A DNA stretch of 64,000 nt from Avena insularis (taxonomy: Eukaryota > Streptophyta > Magnoliopsida > Poales > Poaceae), in the NCBI GenBank assembly GCA_023614405.1, contig CM042684.1:467613650-467677649 (forward strand). The letters run 5' to 3'. This document shows positions 1 through 10,911 of the stretch, piece after piece. The stretch's first letter is position 1. Each line of letters begins with the position of its first letter. The translations under genes were made by a program, and so were the position numbers. Below the pieces are notes generated by a model, which was given only the letters and a program-made list of their open reading frames with translations, searched no databases and was not told where the DNA came from.

Positions 1-199
1 AATGCCAATAATACAGACAAATCTACCAAATACTAACATGTTGTTATAAACTATAGCAAAGGTGTGGCCATGACCTTGGTCACCTGGTTTCAAAGCCATG
101 CAAATTCATACATGGTACACCATATATCATATGATAAAATTAAAGCTATTATTATCGATTGGAGCTTTTAAAATAACTCCAAATATGGAAGCTCTTGTT

Positions 200-745
200 C
201 TAAACAATGTTGAAATACCAATATGCACCAATCTACCAAACATGGTTACATTATCATAAAGTATGGTAACACATATGGCCTTGACATTGGTCATCTAGTT
301 TTTGAAAGCCATGAATGTTCAAACATGGTACGCCATATTGTGAAACGAGTTTTTCAAGAGTTATCAAATTTTATATATTTTCATGGAAACTAGCCAATGC
401 ACACAGTGAGACACCAACGGAGAAACAAACGGTTGTATTTTGTTTCTTTATTTTGTTAAAAAAACTGGCCCAAATTTGGTGTCATTACTATTCATATCAA
501 AAAATTGAAATCTTGCAAAACTCTCGGTGGTTCTCCAATATTTGACTAATACAGTACCTTGAAACTATTTTTAAAAAGTCAAGAGCAAGCTATATCACAC
601 ACTTTGTAGTTCATAAATATACTTACTTTCAATCGTCAAAAAGTTATTTAATTTCAGCATCTTCAGCTAGGAAGTTTGGAAACTCATGAAAGTAGGGCAT
701 TATCCATCAAATCTGGAATCTCCTTTGTAAACAATTGCTTGAAAT
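200..745. repeat. Diverged repeat of about 545 bp, copy 1
   Basis: This stretch and 4865-5415 share, in the same order, a block with 'atctaccaaa', 'ttataaactata', 'atggcc(a/t)tgac', 'tttgaaagcc' and 'acatggtac', then a block with 'catggaaacta', 'gtcattac(t/c)attcatatca' and 'ctcggtggttctccaatatttgac'. Shorter, more diverged pieces of the first block lie at 1-140, about 735-890 and 1285-1400. No coding potential is seen. The family was not recognised by name. Confidence 0.75.
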
Positions 746-1436
746 GCCAAGATGCACCGATCTACCAAATATGGCGAGGTTTGTAATCTTGGTTGGCAAA
801 GATGCTTCAATGTACAGAGTAGTACAAAAGATGAAAAAGGTACAGAAACTATGGCTGTGACCTTGCTCCGCTTCTTTGAAAGCCTTGAATTAATGTTTAT
901 CAATTTCTGCAGATGTCTATAAACTCATTAAATGCTGGAAAGCATACAAGTCTGTGGGTATGTCTGACGGGGACAACATCCCAAGTGGGAGTAGCGTACC
1001 TTAGAAGCTTCAACTTCAAAATTTCGGCAGAGTGCCGAAATATCACGCCCACCCATTCAAACATCCCACCCATCCATTCAAACATCCAGCCCCCAAAAAA
1101 CAATCCAGCCCCAAATTTTTTTATTACAAAAATTTAGCCTGCAAGCTTGAAAGGGCGTTATACATTGTGTGAAAAAGGGGGCAGTGGCATTTTGAGCCAT
1201 CATCTTTGTAGTTGCTTCACAACAAAACACATTGTTGTTACTTGGAAGTTCGAAAACAAACTTCAAATTTGGAAGTAGACATATTGGTTGATTTGCAAAG
1301 ATGCACCGATCTACCAAACATGGACACGTCATCATAAACTATTTCCATGACCTCGGTCACCTTTTTTTGGATGATGGTCATCTTCTCAAAAGCCTTAAAT
1401 TGTTCGAAAATTTTAGCAAATGCCTAGAAACTCATT

Positions 1437-1760
1437 TAAATGCTGGGAAGCAACTGTCGCTGGCGTGTGGGCCTAGACGGTGACAGCGCGTCTGAGAGGC
1501 CCCACGCCGGAGTAGCGTATGCTCGAAGCTTCGACCTCAAAATTTGGTACGGCGCCCAAACATCATACCCATCCATTAAAATATCCCACGCATCCATTCA
1601 AACATGCTTCACCTCTTTATAGAATGCAAAATTCCTCTTCTATCCCTGCTCCGGAAACAAGAATCCGAGGGAGCACTGCAATAACAGAGGGATATAGGTG
1701 GTAAATTTGTGTTCTCCCAAGTGCATCACGCCATCCATGTTTCCCAGCCCTTCTTCAATA
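1437..1760. repeat. Segmental duplicate, copy 1 (partner at 7503-7800)
   Basis: Shares with 7503-7800 the ordered words 'ctgtcgctgg', 'gtgtgggtctaga'-like sequence, 'ggagtagcgta', 'gaagcttc(a/g)acctcaaaattt', 'aaaacatc', 'gcaaaattcctcttctatcc' and 'gctcc(g/a)gaaacaag'. A shorter third copy (about 920-1115) has 'ggagtagcgtacc', 'gaagcttcaacttcaaaattt' and the 'catccattcaaacatcc' motif. Function is unknown; it could be an unclassified transposon or a duplicated promoter-like piece. Confidence 0.7.
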
Positions 1761-2084
1761 TTTACCTTCCCGCCCACTCCGACCTACACCGACTTTTTGG
1801 ACCCACTATGCAAGTGACCCACATGTTAGTGAGCAAGAATTACGGGAAGTAGAGATTCCCATCGCTTGTTGTTCAAAATTCGAACATTTTTCGCTAAACC
1901 GAGATAAAATCGTTAAAATTATCCAACCTGGCTTATACTATCATTCCACTATGTCAGAGTAAAAGCTAAAAAAACAAAGCCAAAAACACGTTCGTAGCTT
2001 TATAAGCCAAAAATCAAAAGCCAGAATTCGAGCCCAACCAAACAGCGCCTAAATCTCAAGGAACTCTTCCTGTTTCTCCCTTGT

Positions 2085-4740
2085 TTTAGTACCTGGGTAC
2101 CTTCAATTTTATTTAACAAAAAATATGACCAAGCAAGATATCATTGACTTGTAGATCAATTTTTGAGATACTTTCATTAAATTGCGGTAACACCTTTCTG
2201 TTCCACAAATATATATAACCATAAAGTTTGAAAATATTATTGAGAATTCATGAAATCCTAAATCATAAAATCTAAACCCCTAAACCTTGACCAAGCAGGT
2301 ATCATGCAACTATAGATCAAAAATTGAGATACTTTCGTTAAATTAGGTAACGCCATTCTATTAGATGAATATAAGCATAAATCATGAGCATTACCAAAAA
2401 TTCTCTGAACCCTAAACCGGAAACATCCCATAAATCTAAACTATAAAACCCTAAACCCTCAACCCATAAACCCTAATCAAGCAGGTATCATGCACTTATA
2501 TATATCAAAATTTGAGATACTTTCATGAAATTGCGGTAACGCCATTCTATTCTACGAATATAAGTATAAAGCTTGAACATTATTTAAAATTCCTGAAACC
2601 CTGAAATCTAAACACTAAACCCTAAATCCTTAACAAATACGTAGCATGCACTTATCAATCAAAATTGATATATTTTCATTAAACTGGTAACTCCATTCTA
2701 TTCGATGAATATAAGCATAAATCTTGAGCATTATCGAAAATACCCTAAACCCTAGACAACCCCTAATAAAACCTAAACCTAAAACCCCAAACCCTCAACC
2801 CATAAACCTAACAGATCAGGTATCATGCACTTATAGATCAAATTTGGAGATACTTTCAATGAGTTAGGTAACGCCATATATATTCTATTCGACGAATATA
2901 AGCATAAAGCTTGAGTATTATTAAAAATTCTATAAAACCCCTAAACCCTATTCAGTCCATAAAACCTAAACCGTAAAACCCTAAAACCTTAAACCTCGAC
3001 CCATATAAACCCTAACCAAGCAGGTATCATGGAATTATAGATCAAAATCCGAGATTCGATATTTCATTAAATTGCGGTAACGCCATTCTATTCCACAAAT
3101 ATAACAATAAACTTTGAACATTATTGAAAATTCCTGAAAACCGAAACCCGTAAAACCCAAATCCTAAACCCCTAAAACCTATAACCCTAAACCCTCACCA
3201 AGCACGTAGCATGCACTTATAGATCAAAATTTAAGATAATTTCGTTAAATTGGGTAACGCCATTCTATATGACGAATATAAGCATAAATCTTGATTAATA
3301 TCAAAATTTCCCTAAACCCTAAACAACCCCTAAAACTTAAACCCTAAAGCCATAAACCCTCAGCCATAAACCCTAACAAAGCATGTGTCATGCACACATT
3401 GATCGAAATTTGAGATACTTTCATTAAATCACCTAACACACATTCTTTTCTACGAGTATAAGCATAAATATTGAGCATTATTGAAAATTCGCTAAACACT
3501 AAACCCTAAAAAACCCATAAACTAAACCGTAAAAACCTATAACCCTAAACCCTCGACCCATAAACCCTAACCAAAGCAGGTATTGTGCACTTATACATCA
3601 AAATTTGAGATACTTTCAATAAATTGATGTAATGCCATTCTATTCAACGAATATAAGCATAAAGCAACTTGAACATTATCGAAAATTCCTAAAACCCCAA
3701 ACCCTAAACCCCTAAAACCCTAAACCCGTACCAAGCATGTAGCATGCACTTATAGATCAAATTTTGATATACTTTCGTTTAATTTGCTAACGCCATTTTA
3801 TTCGATGAATATAAGCATAAATCTTGAGAATTATGAAAAATTCCCTAAACCCTAAACAACCCCTAAAACCTAAACCCTAAAACCCCAAACACTCAACCCA
3901 TAAACACTAACCAAGCAGGTAATGCACTTTATAGATCAAAATTTGAGACACTTTCATTAAATTAGGTAACGTCATTCTATTCGATGAATATAACAATAAA
4001 GCATGAGCATTATTCTAAATTCGCTAAACTCTAAACCCTATACAACGATAAAACCTAAACTGTAAAACCCTAACCAAGCAGGTATCATGCACTTATAGAT
4101 CAACATTTGTGATACTTTCATTAAAGCAGGTAACACCATTCTATTTGACGAATATAAGCATAAATCTTTGAGCATTATTGAAAAATCGCTAATCCCTAAA
4201 CCCTAAACAACCCATAAAACCTAAACCATGAAACCCTAAATCATTGACCCATAAACCCTAAACCAGCAGGTACCATGCACTTATAGATCAAAATTTGAGA
4301 CACTTTCGTTAAATTGTGGTAATTCCGTTCTATTACATGAATATAAGCATAAAGCTTGAACATTATTGAAAATCAAAAACCCTTAACCGTAAACCCTAAT
4401 AACCTCCTAACCCTAGAACTCTAACTTCCTAACCCTAGAACCCTAAACCCTTACCAAGGCATATAATGCACTTATAGATCAAATTTTGAAATACTTTTAT
4501 TAAATTGTGATAACGCCATTCTACTCCATGAATATAAGCATATATATAAAGCTTGAACATTATTATTGAAAATTCCCTAAACCTTAAAACCTAAACAATC
4601 ATAAACCCTAAAATCTTGAACAACCCTAAACCCTAAACCACTAAACCCTAGAAGCCTAAACCCTAAAATCCTAAACCATGAACCCTTAAACCCTCAACCC
4701 AAAATAAAACCCCGAACCCTAAACTTGATCCTAGGCTATA
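2085..4740. repeat. Telomere-like satellite array, about 180-bp units
   Basis: About 14 units start near 2130, 2296, 2481, 2638, 2817, 3021, 3204, 3383, 3578, 3736, 3918, 4080, 4267 and 4460. Each has a conserved half ('caggtatcatgcacttatag', 'atcaaaatttgagatacttt', 'taacgccattctattc', 'gaatataagcataaa') followed by a degenerate run of CCCTAAA/CCTAAAC motifs like the plant telomere repeat in the C-rich orientation. Mean spacing is near 180 bp, about the length of a nucleosomal repeat. Variant units recur in a fixed A1-A2-B order between about 2296 and 3918. No open reading frame is found. It resembles interstitial telomeric or subtelomeric/pericentromeric satellites; its chromosomal position cannot be told from the sequence. 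Confidence 0.9.
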
Positions 4741-4864
4741 TATACTTTGAGTGAAAACCAGGGTAGTGGGATTTAAAGCCATGTTTTGTAGTAGCTTCAT
4801 GACTAAAGCCATTGTTGTGCATTAGAAAATTGAAATAACTTCCAATTCGGAAGCTTCCTTTGTA

Positions 4865-5515
4865 AATAATATTTTAAATGCCAATACACACCATAACAAA
4901 TATGGATGGGTTATTATAAACTATAGAAAAGATATGGCCATGACCTTGGTCACCTTGTTTGAAAGCCATGCATATTCTTACATGGTACTCCATATATATT
5001 GTGATACAATTTTTTCTCAGAAATTATCAAATTTCAAGATTATATTTTTCCATGGAAACTAGCTAGTGCACATAGTGAGACACGAAGAGAGAAAATAATG
5101 GATGCATTTCTTTTTATATTTTCTTTCTTTCTATTTTTTAAAATGGCCGAAATTAGGTGTCATTACCATTCATATCAAAAAGTTAAATTTTCTGAAACTC
5201 TCGGTGGTTCTCCAATATTTGACTACTTGATATATTTGAATTATTTTAAAAAGTCCAGAGCAAGGTATATCACACACTTTCTAGTTCAAAATTAGACATA
5301 TTTACTTCAGATTGTCAAAAAGTCATTTTATTGCATAGATTTAGCTAGAAAGTTTGGAAATCCATGAAAGTTGGGCATTGTCCATCAAATCTAGAATCTT
5401 CTTTTGAAATGCCAAGATGCAGCTATCTACCAGATATGGACATGCTATTATAAACTATAACAGAGATATGGTTGTGAACTTGGTAATCTTGTATGAAAGC
5501 CTTCAAAATATATTA
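4865..5515. repeat. Diverged repeat of about 545 bp, copy 2 (with a further partial copy)
   Basis: Direct-orientation copy of 200-745. From about 5400 the first block starts again ('gaaatgccaagatgca', 'ctatctaccagatatgg', 'ttataaactata', 'tgtatgaaagcc') and is cut at 5520 by the start of a Gypsy LTR. The two full copies bracket the telomere-like satellite, so the satellite sits within, or has expanded inside, an older repeat domain. Confidence 0.75.
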
Positions 5516-5520
5516 TTTAT

Positions 5521-5917
5521 TGACATGGGTATGATTACCCGGATACTCATTATTCGCTACCCTACAAGGCTTGCGGCCCGTGAAGATTCCATATGACGAC
5601 CCAAGGAAGCAACCGAAGGAGACTTCTAGTTGTATTAGGAAAGAAACCTGAACCGACATTATGTTGGTATTATAATCACGCGTGTATGAAACCTATTCGC
5701 ATACAGCTTTGAGACCTGGCCTATTATATATAGGATGGGAGAAGCCTAAGCGAGGGTACCGAAATCTAGAGGACAAGTTGTAATAGAGTGTTTTCCCCAA
5801 TATTCAGGCAACTTCGTCTTCATTGTTTTCCTGACATCCGACGAAATCCCTAGCGTTCTCTTTTTCGCGAAACCCCAAGTCCATCACCATGGGCATTGCC
5901 GAGGTCACCCCACGTCA
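5521..5917 (+). repeat. 5' LTR of element D
   Basis: The ends form a short inverted repeat: TGACATGG at the left and CCACGTCA at the right, with canonical TG...CA. A TATA-like box ('tattatatatagg') lies at 5722-5734. The length of 397 bp is short for Triticeae Gypsy LTRs. No second LTR is in the window. Confidence 0.75.
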
Positions 5918-7193
5918 ATTGGCGTCGTCAGTAGGAAACTTGGACGCTGGAACCACGGATTCGGCGGAACGCTCTCCACCAAGTGTCAACTCGACGAAAG
6001 CAATTCCACACCCACCCACCCTTGTATTGGTACCCGCCGATTTTAATGGTGGATCCGATGTAATCATCGGAAGCCTCCACTTCCAAGCAGACAACATGCA
6101 GGAATCACACCCTTCAGCCCTGATCATGTCAGAACCATCGGTGGGAAAAGCCACACCTATAGTAGTACCAACATCGCCCGCTGGATCGTCCATGGACAGT
6201 AAAGATCAGATCGAAACAGGAAAAGAAGGTCACTAATCAATCTCACCACAAGGAGCAAACCCAGCAAACTTGGAACCCGAAGAAAGCAGCAAAAACATAG
6301 ACTTCGAAAAAAGAATGGCGAAAATCTATCCAGAGCTACGATCCCGGAGTACTACAAGCACACCCGAAGAAACACAAGACGACGCCGTCAGGCCACACAC
6401 AACAAGCCACCAAGTGTATATGATCAACGTAGATACCTCAACACCACGCGACGAAAACGGTAATCCTATAATAAACCCTGATGATATTCTATCAGATGAC
6501 CATGCAGGAAACCACGGCAACAAAGGAGAACACAACAACGGAGGAGAACACGCAAACGGAGGTGAAACAGCAGACAATCGCATATTTCATGGAGGAGGCG
6601 GAGAACCCCGCACAAAAGAGAGACCAGGACTTCGGCTACCAGCGTCGGCATGGCAAAAAGGAAGGGAGGAAATATCGGGAGCAGTCCCAATGACGGCAGA
6701 TGCTTCACATGAGGATCTGCTGGCATACCAATATTTGCTCCACCACAAGAAGAGAGATCTACTCCGGATGCAAAGACAGCTTGATGAAAGAAAAAGACTA
6801 GCCGACGAATCAAGCTTACGACACGCCCAACTAAGCTCTACCCGAGGGTCAAGGAGTGTGACAAGAGCAGCACCACCAAGAAGGGTGGCATCTCGATTAC
6901 AGAATATCCCCGAAGCAGAAAGAAGCGGAATCATCCGAGACCTCGACCTATCATTCATGTCCATTGATCAAGCAGGAAACATCAAGGAAAAAATAGCCCA
7001 GGCAGCCATTGTGGCCGCACAAACATATCTGATCACCAGTCAACCCGCGCCCCATGATCCGTGGGCGGCCCTCCACCGCTTCGCCCTAATGAACCTCGGC
7101 ATGGTAGGGGCCTCACTCGCGGAAGCAGAACAAGGACTCACACAAAGATCCCCACGCCGTCACAACAGTCCTCGGCAAGTAGGACACACCTGA
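5889..7193 (+). pseudogene. gag-like frame of element D
   Basis: One frame runs from an ATG inside the LTR (5889) through the primer-binding site to 7193, broken only by a TAA at 6234-6236. The product would be a Gypsy Gag precursor, which assembles into virus-like particles in the cytoplasm. The N-terminal part is Ser/Thr/Pro-rich, followed by an acidic Asn/Gly-rich stretch (about 6480-6600) and a charged helical region rich in Arg, Lys and Leu (about 6700-6830). After 7193 the frame is disrupted; capsid-like sequence ('VPKDFKLPHDRHKYDGLQEP') resumes at about 7384-7500 and then stops at the truncation. The start is uncertain: 5889 is the first ATG in frame, but 6270 gives a start inside the internal region. 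Identification rests on the capsid motif and context; the N-terminal part alone would not be recognisable. Confidence 0.65.
5918..5939 (+). other. Primer-binding site of element D
   Basis: Directly after the LTR, 'ttggcgtcgtcagtagg' is a mutated form of the TTGGCGCCGTCTGTGGG-type primer site common in grass Gypsy elements. Confidence 0.7.
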
Positions 7194-7502
7194 CGATCTC
7201 GATCACCGCACCAGACGCACCTCGTAGGATTCGAGCCGTGAAGCAATACAAGAAATGACAACAACCAGCACAGGAGCAGCGGACCCAGAGATGAAAGTCG
7301 CAGCCGGTGATACTAGGATGGATATGACGAGGATGATCAAGAGTTATGCGGGGCTAGCTGTTTTACGTAGAGGATTCGCAAGGCCTCAGTACCCAAGGAC
7401 TTCAAACTTCCACACGACCGTCACAAGTACGATGGACTCCAGGAACCCGAAGCCTTGTTAGCGGACTACTTGGCCACCATCAAATTACAGGGTGGCTCAT
7501 TT

Positions 7503-7800
7503 GTATGTTGGTAAGCATACTGTCGCTGGAGTGTGGGTCTAGACAGGGCCAACACATGAGAGCGGCCGCGTAGGAGTAGCGTACGTCGGAAGCTTCAACC
7601 TCAAAATTTCCGCTTGGCACCAAAACATCCCGCGCACATCTATTCAAATATTCTGCGCATCTATTCAAATATCTCGCCCTGCTTTTTGCAAATGCAAAAT
7701 TCCTCTTCTATCCCTGCTCCAGAAACAAGGACCATGGGAGTACTACAATAATAGAGAGGTATAGGTCGTAAATGTGCATCATCCCACCTATATCCCCCCC
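7503..7800. repeat. Segmental duplicate, copy 2 (partner at 1437-1760)
   Basis: Same ordered words as copy 1, starting at 'gtaagcatactgtcgctgg' and fading after the 'ctatccctgctccagaaacaag' and 'gaggtataggtcgtaaat' motifs. It abuts the broken gag of element D, so D's right end was lost at or after the event that juxtaposed this copy. Confidence 0.7.
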
Positions 7801-8499
7801 ATCGTCTCTTCCCCGCCCACACCCCTCCAACCTCGACCTTCCTCTAGCTTCTTCACCGACGGCCCTCTCTTCCACACCGGAGCTCTTCCACTGCAGGCGC
7901 TCTTCACCGGAACTATTTTGACCGACTAACTCGCAGCACCAGATCTGCTTCACCAACGCTGTCGTCTACTCTACCGGGGCCGCTTCAGTAAATCATTCGT
8001 TGCTGACCCTGAAATGCCGATCTGACGCCCCCGCTGCCCACTTGCCCGTTCCACCCGTCCTCGCCCCGTAGCGGTAATTTCTCTTGCCTATTTGCTATAT
8101 TTTTGTTACTCATAAGCTACGAAATCTTTAGGATGTTGCTCAATATCCTGGATGCTATTGCCATTTCATTTGCACCCTTCATCTTGTAGGTCCTATCCAC
8201 CTCATTAGCTTCTTTCTTTTATTCCCTTTCTTTATTCTCACGCTATCAGTTTAATCCTCCAACACGAACTCATAGATTCTATTCTTTCCGAGCGCTCACA
8301 CGGGTCATGCAAACAGCCCATAGAGGATCCACCACTGACAATCTGACGCCCAACAAGGCTGAATCGTGAGGTTTCCTTGTGTTACATAGGCCAGTTTCTT
8401 GTCATGTTAATTAGTTGTCATTCTACCTAAGAACTTGCCATGACATTTGCATTTATGTTCAATTGTGAATATATTTGCGAATGCTTGATGGATCGGTGT
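7801..8499. other. Unassigned, C-rich then T-rich sequence
   Basis: No family recognised. The first 250 bases are C-rich with many 'ctcttcacc'-type words, like a plant 5' untranslated leader. The rest is T-rich with possible GT and AG splice words (for example 'agcggtaattt' near 8070), so a captured gene 5' end is possible. No long reading frame supports it. Confidence 0.3.
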
Positions 8500-10083
8500 T
8501 GATGTAGAGCTCGTTGGGGAACCCCAAGAGGAAGGTATGATGAGCACAACAACAAGTTTCCCTCAGTTATGAAACCAAGGTTTAATCGAACCAGTAGGAG
8601 CAAGGAAACACCCCAAAGGTGTTGCTAGCTGAGCTTTGGCAGGGCGCACTACCGGTGCTAGTAGCAACGTGGAGACGTGCACAACACAACCACAGAACTT
8701 TGTCCCCAACTTGCAATGAGGTTGTCAATCTCACCGAGTTTTGCGGAAAACAAAGGATTAAACGTATCGAATGGAAATAAGTAAAAGTTTGCAGAAAGTA
8801 AACACAGAGCAGTAAACAGTTTGTAGATTGTATGTAAAAGAAAGGACCGAGATCCATAGTTCACTAGAGGTGGGTCTCCTTAAGATATATAACATGCTGG
8901 GTGACCAAATTACAGCGCGGCAATTGATAAACACCGAGAAAGCAATACATGCATATACTAATCATCTTGACTCCTTTGAGACTTGATTGGGCATTACAAC
9001 ATAATACATAGACCTCCATCCAACTGCATCTATGACTAACAATCCACCTTGAGGTTATCATCCGAACCCCCTACAGTATTAAGTTGCAAGCAACAGATTA
9101 TTGCTTTACGAACTGCGTGTAAAGTAAACAATACGATTGTTCTATGAACAAAGGATCGTTGTTTTCTCCCTAGTAGCAACATCACATCTAGTACCTTAGA
9201 GATTTCTGTCACTTCCCCAGATTACCAGAGGCATGAACCCACTACCGAGCATAAATACTAACTCTTGGAGTTGCTAGCATCTACTTGGCCAAGATAGCTA
9301 CTAACAACAGAAAGCATGCAAGATCACAAATAACAAAGACATGATAGAATCAATAATCAATCTGAAATAGCATCTCAATATCCACCGGATCCCCGCAAAC
9401 ATAACATGTATGAATTAAAAATAGATGATCTTGATCATGAACGGACCTCACAAGATCTAAACATGAAAGCACAAAGGAGGAGAAACTAGCCATCTAGCTA
9501 CTACATGGATCCGTAGTCCAAGGATGAACTACTCACGCATCACACCGGAGGCTTGCATGGTGATGAAGAAGGCCTCCAGGGTGAATTCCCCTCTCGGGCA
9601 GGGTGCCGGGAAGAGCTTCAGATCCCTCCCGATCTACGGATGGATATGGCTGACTCTGAGACTCTTCGTGGATTTTTGATCGGTGCCAGGATTTTTCGTC
9701 CCGAGGGCAACTTATAGGCGGAAGGAGAGGCCGAGGGGGTGCCGGGAACGGCCACACCACCCCCTGGCGTGGGACAGGCCTAGCCGCGCAGCCAAGTGGT
9801 GTGGCCGGCCCCTGGCCCCTCTCCGTCTCGTATTCTGGCACTTGATACCTTCTGGAAAAATAGGCACTTTGGCTTTTGTCCCGTCCAATTCTGAGAATAT
9901 TCATTTTTTGACTTTCCTGGAACCAAAAACAGCAGAAAACAGGCAGCTGGCACTGTGGCTCTTGTTAATAGGTTAGTCCAAGAAATCATATGAAAAGTAC
10001 TCCAAAGTTGGAACAAAACACAAGAAAGTGGATAAAACTAAGCATGGAACATCAAATATTATAGTTACATTTGCAATGTATCA
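8500..10083 (-). repeat. Orphan LTR of the element C family
   Basis: The whole segment matches the two LTRs of element C (33912-35466 and 39249-40843) in the same orientation, from 'gagctcgttggggaacccc' to the terminal 'ttgcaatgtatca' (minus strand TGATACATTGCAA). The innermost end lacks about 11 bases found in the C LTRs ('gcccaaaatat'). The TATA element is altered to 'acttatagg' near 9711-9719. Flanks 'ggtgt' (8495-8499) and 'gtaaa' (10084-10088) do not match, so this is not a simple solo insertion: on the right it abuts the reverse transcriptase of element A, on the left unrelated DNA. Confidence 0.85.
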
Positions 10084-10911
10084 GTAAACTCCAATCAGGT
10101 GGTTGAACGATAGGAGCTGTAGTTAAAGCCTTCTTAAGATTTTCAAAAGCTTCCTTACAATCATCATCAAAAATAAAGGGTACATCTTTTTGAAGAAGAT
10201 TAGTGAGGGGTTTTGATATCTTAGAGAAATCTTTAATAAACCTTCTATAGAAACCAGCATGACCAAGGATACTACGAATACCTTTGATGTCTCTTGGGCA
10301 GGGCATTTTCTCAATTGCCTCAACTTTAGCTCTATCCACTTCTATGCCTCTTTCAGAAACCTTATGCCCAAGGACAATCCCTTCATTAACCATGAAGTGG
10401 CATTTCTCCCAATTAAGAACAAGATTAGTTTCTTCACACCTCTGCAAAACTTTATCAAGGTTGTGCAGACAATTATCAAAAGAAGTTCCATAGACGGAGA
10501 AGTCATCCATGAACACTTCCATAATTTCCTCACAAAAACCATGAAAGATAGCAGACATGCATCTTTGAAAAGTAGCAGGAGCATTACATAAACCAAAAGG
10601 CATACGTCTATAAGCATAGGTTCCGTAAGGGCATGTAAAAGTAGTTTTTTCTTGATCTTGTTGTTTAATAGCAATTTGAGAGAAGCCAGAATATCCATCA
10701 AGAAAACAAAAATGGGTCTTTTTAGATAACCTTTCTAACATTTGATCGATAAAAGGAAGTGGGTAATGATCTTTCTTAGTAACTTTGTTAACTTTCCTGA
10801 AATCAATGCACATTCTATAGCCTACTACTATTCTTTGGGGAATAAGCTCATCATTATCATTAGGGACGACGGTAATTCCCCCTTTTTAGGGACACAATGA
10901 ACAGGACTAAC
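10084..10911 (-). pseudogene. Reverse transcriptase fragment of element A
   Basis: This is the RNA-dependent DNA polymerase of a Gypsy polyprotein, which copies element RNA into cDNA inside Gag particles. Continuing from the gag-protease frame across a stop (TGA at about 10909) and a frameshift in the G run of 'KKGG', the frame reads motif by motif: a 'MCIDFRKVNK' start (10813), 'FLDGYSG' (residues 37-43 of that frame), 'MPFGLCNAPATFQ' (71-83) and the polymerase box 'FMDD' (101-104), where FMDD replaces the commoner YVDD, as often in Athila-type elements. It ends after 'VQPPDWSL' at the border with the foreign LTR, so the connection domain and RNase H are lost. The truncation and the stop make it non-functional. 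Confidence 0.9.

Larger units (their letters stand above)
5521..7502 (+). mobile_element. Truncated Gypsy LTR retrotransposon (element D), 5' LTR plus partial gag
   Basis: The element starts with an LTR (5521-5917) followed directly by a primer-binding site and a gag-like reading frame, and ends abruptly near 7502, where the duplicated segment of 7503-7800 begins. Protease, reverse transcriptase and integrase are absent. The gag end 'PKDFKLPHD' and 'KYDGLQEPE' matches the capsid opening of grass Tat-like Gypsy elements. The flank just before the LTR is 'tttat', but no matching duplication is found on the right, as expected for a truncated copy. Confidence 0.8.

Noticed and set aside
1945..2055. 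Possible hAT-type MITE end ('agcccaaccaaacagcgcc')
   Set aside because: Only one terminus-like end is visible; no matching inverted end or target duplication was found upstream.
2085..4740. True chromosome end
   Set aside because: CCCTAAA runs are short, degenerate and interrupted by a conserved non-telomeric half-unit, and unrelated transposons lie on the right side.
10259..10591. Plus-strand open frames across the A reverse transcriptase
   Set aside because: They are the complement of clear reverse-transcriptase coding sequence on the minus strand.
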